From Candidatus Melainabacteria bacterium (GTDB lineage Bacteria > Actinomycetota > Actinomycetes > Mycobacteriales > Pseudonocardiaceae): 5,902 nt of DNA. The stretch covers positions 1 to 5,902 of the forward strand of contig CAJCJE010000047.1 in assembly GCA_903970565.1 (NCBI GenBank). Direction: 5' to 3'. This document shows, piece after piece, positions 1 through 5,902 of the stretch; position 1 is the first letter of the stretch; every line of letters begins with the position of its first letter. The notes under the pieces were generated by a model. The model ran no database searches. It was not told where the DNA came from and saw only the letters and a program-made list of their open reading frames with translations. Made by a program: the position numbers and the translations under genes.

Positions 1-2
1 AG

Positions 3-1163
3 CGCGGCCCGGCCCTCCAGGTCGGCCGGGATCGCCGAGCCGGCGAAACCGAGCGCCCGCAGGAACCGTTCCAACACGTCCGCGGTGTTCCCGGCCCGGC
101 CGAGGTGGTCGGTCATCCGCGCGTAGAGCTGACCGTCGGGGAACTCGGCGGCCAGCTCGTGCGCCGCCTCGATGGCGACCGCGGACTTCCCGACGCCGCC
201 ACGTCCGGTGATCACCGCGACCAGCGCCGCGTCGGCGCCCCGGTTGTCCAGCAGTTTTCGCCGCAGCGCGCTGAGCAGGTCGGTGTGCCCGGTGAGATAG
301 GGAACCCTGGCCGGCAACATGCGCGGCACGGGAGCGGCCAGCGGCACCTCCGGCGTGCTGGGCACCCCGGTGCCGGCCTCCGCCGATCCGGTCAGGATGT
401 TCTGATGCAGTTGGCGCACCGCGAGATTCGGTTCCAGGCCCAGCTCGTCGACGAAGGTCTGGCGCATCCGGCGGTAGACCTCCAGCGCCTCGACCCGCCG
501 GCCGCACCGATGCAGCGCGGTCATCAGCTGCCCGATCAACCGTTCCCGCAGCGGGTATTCCGCCACCAGCGCGGTGAGTTCGCCGACCACCTCGCGGTGC
601 AGGCCGAGTTGGAGTTCGGCGTCGACACACGCTTCGAGCACCTCGACCCTGCGGTCGGCGATGCGCACCTGGTTGGCCCGCAGCACGCTGCTGTCGATGC
701 CGGTCAGCGGGTCACCCTGCCACAGCGCCAGCGCGGCCCGGAAGGCACTCCGGGCGGCCTGCGGGTCTCCGGCGGCCAGCGCGGTCGCCGGGCGATCGTC
801 GAACAGCTGGAGGTCGAGTTCGTCGGCGGCGAGTTCGATGGTGTAGCCCACCCCGCGCACCCTGATCCGCTCGCCGAGTCCGACCTCGGCCATCGAGCGG
901 CGCAGCGCGGAGACGCTGGTCTGCACCTGGGCGCGGGCGGTGGCCGGCGGCGCGCTTCCCCACAGCGCGTCGAGCAGGCTCTCCAGCGGCACGACCCGGT
1001 TGGCGTTCAACAGCAGCAGCGCGAGCACGATCTGCTGGCGCCGCGCCGTGATCACGATCGGCGTGGTGCCGTGTACCCGCAACAGGCCCAGGACACGGAA
1101 GCAGGGTGGTGTCGCGCAGGGGCGGTCTGCTCCGGTTCCGAGCACGTGGTCACGGACGCTCAC
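3..1163 (-). CDS. AfsR/SARP-family transcriptional regulator with NB-ARC domain (partial, C-terminus outside window)
   Basis: Likely pathway-specific activator of the adjacent polyketide genes. The minus-strand frame is open from a GTG at 1163 to the left window edge (387 codons seen). Residues about 22-111 form a SARP winged-helix domain: it opens FRVLGLLRVHG, continues ARRQQIVLALLLLNANRVV and ALWGSAPPATARAQVQTSV, and ends RVRGVGYTIEL. Residues about 115-258 form a BTAD domain (LALWQGDPLTGID, YPLRERLIGQLMTALHRCGR, ending LGLEPNLAVRQLHQNIL). After a Pro/Ala-rich linker, an NB-ARC ATPase begins; its P-loop GRGGVGKS spans residues 320-327 (Lys326), followed by EFPDGQLYARM and LERFLRALG. The window ends just before the expected Walker B, so the rest of NB-ARC and any TPR region are unseen. 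AAGGA lies 10 nt before the GTG. An in-frame GTG at 1205, with AAGGGG 7 nt upstream, is a real alternative start and would add 14 residues including a TTA codon. The family assignment is firm; the target genes are inferred from position. Confidence 0.93.
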   Translation of the reverse strand, partial: MSVRDHVLGTGADRPCATPPCFRVLGLLRVHGTTPIVITARRQQIVLALLLLNANRVVPLESLLDALWGSAPPATARAQVQTSVSALRRSMAEVGLGERIRVRGVGYTIELAADELDLQLFDDRPATALAAGDPQAARSAFRAALALWQGDPLTGIDSSVLRANQVRIADRRVEVLEACVDAELQLGLHREVVGELTALVAEYPLRERLIGQLMTALHRCGRRVEALEVYRRMRQTFVDELGLEPNLAVRQLHQNILTGSAEAGTGVPSTPEVPLAAPVPRMLPARVPYLTGHTDLLSALRRKLLDNRGADAALVAVITGRGGVGKSAVAIEAAHELAAEFPDGQLYARMTDHLGRAGNTADVLERFLRALGFAGSAIPADLEGRAA

Positions 1164-1202
1164 TCGACCCGGTTCCTTGTCGTATAACGGTTCTGCGGTC
1201 TG

Positions 1203-1218
1203 CACTGTGTGTCCCCTT
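1203..1218 (-). promoter_or_regulatory. Alternative SARP start (GTG at 1205) with strong ribosome binding site
   Basis: On the minus strand AAGGGG (1218-1213) stands 7 nt before a GTG (1205-1203) that is in frame with the SARP gene and has no stop before the GTG at 1163. By Shine-Dalgarno strength and spacing it is at least as good as the 1163 start. Against it, the 14 added codons have poor G/C bias at third positions and include TTA, so they look less coding than what follows. The start choice stays open. Confidence 0.4.
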
Positions 1219-1278
1219 GAGCTGTGGTCCCGCTGAGGCGCTGGTAACTGCCCCGGTTGTGAGAGGTCACGTCCGTGT

Positions 1279-2511
1279 TCAGACGAGCACCTCGGGTGGT
1301 GCCGGATGACCGAGAAACGCGGTGGGGCTGGCGGTGAGGCCGTACGCGCCGGCCTGGAACACCGCGATCAGATCCCCGATCCGCGCGCTGGGCAGGCTCA
1401 CCTTGTCGCCGAGCAGATCCAGCGGAGTGCACAGGCAGCCGACCACGTTCACCGTCTCCTCGGCCGCCGCGTCGAACCGGGTGGCCACCGCGATCGGATA
1501 GTTACGCCGGATCACCTGGCCGAAGTTGCCGGAGGCGGCCAGTTGGTGGTGCAGTCCGCCGTCGACGACCAGGAAGGTAGTGCCACGCGACTGTTTGCGG
1601 TCCACCACCCTGGTCAAATAGACGCCGGCCTCGCCGACGAGGTAGCGGCCCAGTTCGATGACCACGCGGGCGGCCGGCAGTTCGCGGCTGACCCGGTTTT
1701 CCAGGAGGTCGGCCAGGTTCTCGCCGATCATGTCCAGTTCCAGCGGCCGGTCCCTGGCCGCGTACTGGATACCGAAACCGCCACCCAGGTTGAGGTAGCG
1801 TACCGGTCCCGGTGCCGCGTCGGCCAGGCGCAGGACCAGTTCCACCGTGGCGCGCTGGGCCTCGCAGATGCTCTCGGCCCGCAGGTTCTGCGAACCGGCG
1901 AAGATGTGGAACCCCTGGAAGTCCAGCCCCGCGCCGACCACCTCGGCGAGGACGGCCGGAACTCCTTCCGCGTCGATACCGAACTGCTGGGGACCGCCGC
2001 CCAGCGTCATCCCCGCGCCGCGCACCGCGAAGTCGGGGTTGACCCGCAACGCGACCCTGGCGCCGATCCCCAGTTCCTCGCTGACGGTCCGCAGCCGGGC
2101 CAGTTCGTTGGCGGACTCCAGTTCGATGGTGACCCCGGCGGCCACCGCCTGGCGCAGTTCCGCGTCCGTCTTGCCGGGACCGGCGAAACTGACCCGGTTG
2201 GCCGGCATCGGAGTGTTCAGCGCGACGGCCAACTCTCCCGAGGAGGCGACGTCAAAGCCGTCCACCAGCGCACTCATCTGCGCCAGTAGCGCCGGCATGG
2301 GATTGGCCTTGACCGCGTAACTGAGGTTGATCCGTGCCGGCAGCGCCGCCCGGACCTCGGACACCCGCCGGGCAATCAGCTCACGGTCGTAGGCGAAAAA
2401 GGGCGTGGTGCCGACCCTGGCCGCCAATCTGTCCACCGGAATGCCACCCACCAGGAGTATGCCATTCATCTGGCCGAACGACGTGGTCGCGGTCATTGTC
2501 GCGGTCGGCAT
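1279..2511 (-). CDS. PLP-dependent amino-acid decarboxylase, fold type III (DAP/ornithine decarboxylase superfamily)
   Basis: A 410-residue cytosolic enzyme predicted to remove CO2 from an amino acid, free or carrier-bound, using pyridoxal phosphate. The N-terminal alanine-racemase-type barrel carries the Schiff-base lysine in SYAVKANP (Lys68), His202 in FHIFAGSQ for cofactor stacking, the phosphate-binding GGGFG (243-247) and ELGR (286-289). The C-terminal barrel holds CTPLD (Cys361, Asp365) and the active-site Tyr390 in GAYG. Length and motif order fit the superfamily. VDGGLHHQLAASGNFG and CTPLDLLGD resemble, from memory, the subgroup named after exosortase-associated decarboxylases rather than classical LysA or arginine decarboxylase. 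The substrate cannot be read from sequence. The start at 2511 is chosen because AGAGGGG sits just upstream; the ATG at 2532 in the same frame has no such site. It is divergent from the PKS gene and directly upstream of the SARP gene, possibly co-transcribed with it. In PKS clusters such enzymes can prepare amino-acyl-ACP starters (vicenistatin and fluvirucin pathways), but the KSQ module next door argues against that simple role. Confidence 0.9.
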   Translation of the reverse strand: MPTATMTATTSFGQMNGILLVGGIPVDRLAARVGTTPFFAYDRELIARRVSEVRAALPARINLSYAVKANPMPALLAQMSALVDGFDVASSGELAVALNTPMPANRVSFAGPGKTDAELRQAVAAGVTIELESANELARLRTVSEELGIGARVALRVNPDFAVRGAGMTLGGGPQQFGIDAEGVPAVLAEVVGAGLDFQGFHIFAGSQNLRAESICEAQRATVELVLRLADAAPGPVRYLNLGGGFGIQYAARDRPLELDMIGENLADLLENRVSRELPAARVVIELGRYLVGEAGVYLTRVVDRKQSRGTTFLVVDGGLHHQLAASGNFGQVIRRNYPIAVATRFDAAAEETVNVVGCLCTPLDLLGDKVSLPSARIGDLIAVFQAGAYGLTASPTAFLGHPAPPEVLV

Positions 2512-2522
2512 AGCGCCCCTCT
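2509..2522 (-). promoter_or_regulatory. Ribosome binding site and chosen start of the decarboxylase
   Basis: The minus strand reads AGAGGGG (2522-2516), then CGCT, then ATG (2511-2509). This is a strong purine-rich Shine-Dalgarno at short but workable spacing. The first ATG of the open frame at 2532 is preceded by GAGTTTGCCACC, which offers no comparable site. The seven residues between the two ATGs (MNEQRGA) contain the SD itself, as expected if they are leader rather than protein. Confidence 0.7.
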
Positions 2523-2592
2523 GCTCATTCATGGTGGCAAACTCAGACTTATCACAGCGGTTGTCGATTGCCCGCCGGGGTCTTGCTCACAA

Positions 2593-2604
2593 CCAGAATT
2601 CTGG
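2593..2604. promoter_or_regulatory. 12-bp perfect palindrome CCAGAATTCTGG upstream of the decarboxylase
   Basis: CCAGAATTCTGG is a perfect palindrome about 82 bp upstream of the decarboxylase start, where an operator would be expected. The same half-sites CCAGAA and TTCTGG recur at 3156-3175 near the PKS start, spaced by 8 bp. It is a candidate binding site for a dimeric regulator; which protein binds is unknown. Confidence 0.4.
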
Positions 2605-2623
2605 CAAGTGGGTATGCCGGTAC

Positions 2624-2646
2624 ACATGGGTAGTGGGCACCCATGT
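2624..2646. promoter_or_regulatory. Inverted repeat ACATGGGT-N7-ACCCATGT
   Basis: Two perfectly complementary 8-bp arms (2624-2631 and 2639-2646) flank the spacer AGTGGGC. The dyad lies about 113-135 bp upstream of the decarboxylase start. The size suits a TetR- or GntR-type operator; there is no following T-run to suggest a terminator. No gene for such a regulator is in the window. Confidence 0.4.
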
Positions 2647-2680
2647 TCGCACGTTCGAACAAGCGTCGATCTACGTCCTC

Positions 2681-2697
2681 AACCGACGGTAACCGAC
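2681..2697 (-). repeat. Tandem heptamers GTCGGTT at 10-bp period (possible SARP box)
   Basis: On the minus strand GTCGGTT occurs twice, at 2697-2691 and 2687-2681, separated by ACC, one helical turn apart and pointing towards the decarboxylase. SARP proteins bind directly repeated heptamers, usually at about 11-bp period, so this is a reasonable but unproven candidate. A third copy on the plus strand (3038-3044) points towards the PKS gene. Confidence 0.35.
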
Positions 2698-2958
2698 CAT
2701 ATCCGATCAGCTATCTCCGGCGCCAGCGCGAGCGCGCGATCGGCCTCCGGCGGGACCACCGCGTCAGCAGGATCAGCCGAATCGGTCGATAACCCCACCC
2801 AGGCGGCCGAAATGCGACAAACCAGCGCATGTGGATGATCGACTCGGTTGAGCTGCCGCTGGGGGCGCCGGCCGGCCGGGGTCGTCCCGATCGGACGCGC
2901 GGCACTCGGCCACAGTGGGGTGCCCGGGATCGTTCCGCAGACTTCGCGCACGATCCGC

Positions 2959-2986
2959 AGCTGTCAATCACCGCGTGTTGGCAGCT
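2959..2986. repeat. Imperfect inverted repeat AGCTGTCAA / TTGGCAGCT
   Basis: Nine-base arms at 2959-2967 and 2978-2986 with a 10-base spacer match at eight of nine positions; as RNA the ninth would be a G-U pair, giving a full 9-bp stem. It sits about 255-283 bp upstream of the PKS start. It could be an operator or a transcript hairpin. There is no clean U-tract directly after it, so a terminator is not called. Confidence 0.3.
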
Positions 2987-3024
2987 TGTTACCGACGTTT
3001 TCCTGCCACCACGACGCGCCTTTG

Positions 3025-3070
3025 TCGACCTTGACGGGTCGGTTGGGAACAAAGCACGATCGACCTTGAC
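3025..3070 (+). repeat. Direct repeat of TCGACCTTGAC, 35 bp apart, upstream of the PKS
   Basis: The 11-mer TCGACCTTGAC occurs at 3025-3035 and 3060-3070, both on the plus strand, about 170-215 bp before the PKS ATG. Each contains TTGAC, a good -35-like core, and TCGAC, similar to reported SARP heptamers. The -10 regions at matching distance (CACGAT at 3055-3060; CAGGAC at 3090-3095) are weak. Activator-dependent promoters often have weak core elements, so an activator-binding role is plausible but inferred. Confidence 0.4.
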
Positions 3071-3095
3071 CCGGTCCTGGCGATCGGGACAGGAC

Positions 3096-3123
3096 AGATC
3101 GGATTCGATAGTGAATCCGATCT
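3096..3123. promoter_or_regulatory. Perfect 11-bp inverted repeat, 6-bp spacer, upstream of the PKS
   Basis: AGATCGGATTC (3096-3106) and GAATCCGATCT (3113-3123) are exact reverse complements around the spacer GATAGT. The dyad ends about 118 bp before the PKS start. It is the longest perfect inverted repeat I found between the genes. The geometry (28 bp, near-central 6-bp spacer) fits an operator for a dimeric regulator; if transcribed it would also fold as a stable hairpin in the leader. Absence of a T-run argues against a terminator. Confidence 0.5.
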
Positions 3124-3155
3124 CCGCGAGAGCAGTTCGACGTCGGAATTCGACA

Positions 3156-3175
3156 CCAGAATCATCGTGTTCTGG
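3156..3175. promoter_or_regulatory. Inverted repeat CCAGAA-N8-TTCTGG upstream of the PKS
   Basis: CCAGAA (3156-3161) and TTCTGG (3170-3175) are perfect 6-bp arms around an 8-bp spacer, ending 66 bp before the PKS start. The half-sites are those of the palindrome at 2593-2604 in the opposite promoter, but the spacing differs, so a single protein binding both would have to tolerate that. Confidence 0.35.
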
Positions 3176-3195
3176 AAATCAGACGGGGCGTCCCT

Positions 3196-3227
3196 TCACT
3201 GCACGGCTATATCCGAATGCACTGTGA
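3196..3227 (+). promoter_or_regulatory. Possible PKS promoter -10 element inside a loose dyad
   Basis: TATATC (3209-3214 region, within GGCTATATCC) is the most AT-rich hexamer close to the PKS start. It is bracketed by TCACTGCA (3196-3203) and TGCACTGTGA (3218-3227), which form a dyad with a two-base bulge. There is no recognisable -35 at 17-19 bp upstream. A start site here would give a leader of only about 20 nt. The call is tentative. Confidence 0.2.
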
Positions 3228-3241
3228 CGGCGGGTGAGTGA

Positions 3242-5902
<2,661 letters not shown>

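Larger units (their letters stand above)
2512..3241. other. Divergent intergenic control region, no convincing gene
   Basis: About 730 bp separate the decarboxylase start from the PKS start, long for a cluster of this kind. Open frames on both strands here (for example 2829-3227 plus and 2711-3052 minus) are rich in Arg, Ser and Pro, show no recognisable domain and lack good ribosome binding sites, so I do not call them. Base composition dips at 2521-2710 and 2940-3230, flanking a very GC-rich middle around 2715-2900. The two AT-richer flanks hold the inverted and direct repeats listed separately, which suits two divergent promoters with their operators. A decayed gene or a small RNA in the GC-rich middle cannot be excluded. 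Confidence 0.7.

Noticed and set aside
105..1187. A 360-codon open frame on the plus strand opposite the SARP gene
   Set aside because: Antisense shadow; the minus-strand frame encodes clear wHTH, BTAD and NB-ARC motifs and the plus-strand product has no recognisable domain.
1306..2289. A 327-codon open frame on the plus strand opposite the decarboxylase
   Set aside because: Antisense shadow; the minus-strand frame carries all the PLP-decarboxylase motifs.
2509..2532. Decarboxylase start at the first ATG (2532)
   Set aside because: The ATG at 2511 has AGAGGGG directly upstream; 2532 has no such site, and the extra seven residues overlap that Shine-Dalgarno.
2868..2879. CCGGCCGGCCGG palindrome
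   Set aside because: A simple GC repeat in very GC-rich DNA; self-complementarity is expected and no further structure surrounds it.
2711..3052. Overlapping minus-strand frames in the intergenic region (also 2679-2951)
   Set aside because: Two mutually overlapping frames with Arg/Pro-rich, unrecognisable products; neither has a convincing start signal.
2829..3227. A 132-codon plus-strand frame in the intergenic region
   Set aside because: No good ribosome binding site, Arg/Ser/Pro-rich product without recognisable domain, and it runs through the repeats expected to be regulatory.
3224..3241. GTG at 3224 as an upstream start for the PKS
   Set aside because: It is in frame but meets TGA at 3239-3241 immediately before the ATG at 3242.

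Overview
This window is high-GC DNA with strong G/C bias at third codon positions and GTG as well as ATG starts. That, together with the gene families present, points to an actinomycete (Streptomyces, Micromonospora, Pseudonocardiales or similar; the genus cannot be decided from this window). It looks like one edge or control point of a modular type I polyketide biosynthetic gene cluster. There are three protein-coding genes, two of them cut by the window ends, and no RNA genes, CRISPR array or recognisable insertion sequence.

Layout. Positions 3-1163 (minus strand, running off the left end) encode the N-terminal 387 residues of an AfsR-type SARP regulator: winged-helix DNA-binding domain, BTAD domain, then the start of an NB-ARC ATPase with an intact P-loop. 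Positions 1279-2511 (minus strand, complete) encode a fold-type III PLP-dependent amino-acid decarboxylase of the DAP/ornithine decarboxylase superfamily. It lies upstream of the regulator on the same strand, with a gap of about 115 bp (73 bp if the regulator starts at a GTG at 1205). Positions 2512-3241 are a roughly 730-bp divergent intergenic region with no convincing gene but many inverted and direct repeats. Positions 3242-5902 (plus strand, running off the right end) encode the first 887 residues of a modular PKS: KS, linker, AT and post-AT linker.

How they may work together. The KS carries Gln in place of the catalytic Cys (DTGQSSS) and keeps both catalytic His residues, so it is a KSQ decarboxylase and this protein starts the assembly line. 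The AT carries RVDVVQ, GHSQGE and YASH, the signature for methylmalonyl-CoA, so the predicted starter is propionyl made by decarboxylating methylmalonyl-ACP. The SARP is the likely pathway activator and the divergent region its most obvious target; repeated short motifs occur on both sides of it. The decarboxylase is the unexplained partner. A KSQ loading module does not need an amino-acid starter, so the enzyme may act in tailoring, in making a nitrogen-containing unit, or on a carrier-bound amino acid elsewhere in the pathway.

Most noteworthy details: the KSQ/methylmalonyl-AT loading module, a 21-bp in-frame tandem duplication inside the AT, a perfect 11-bp-arm inverted repeat about 120 bp before the PKS start, half-sites CCAGAA/TTCTGG shared by both divergent promoters, and a possible TTA codon in an extended N-terminus of the SARP.
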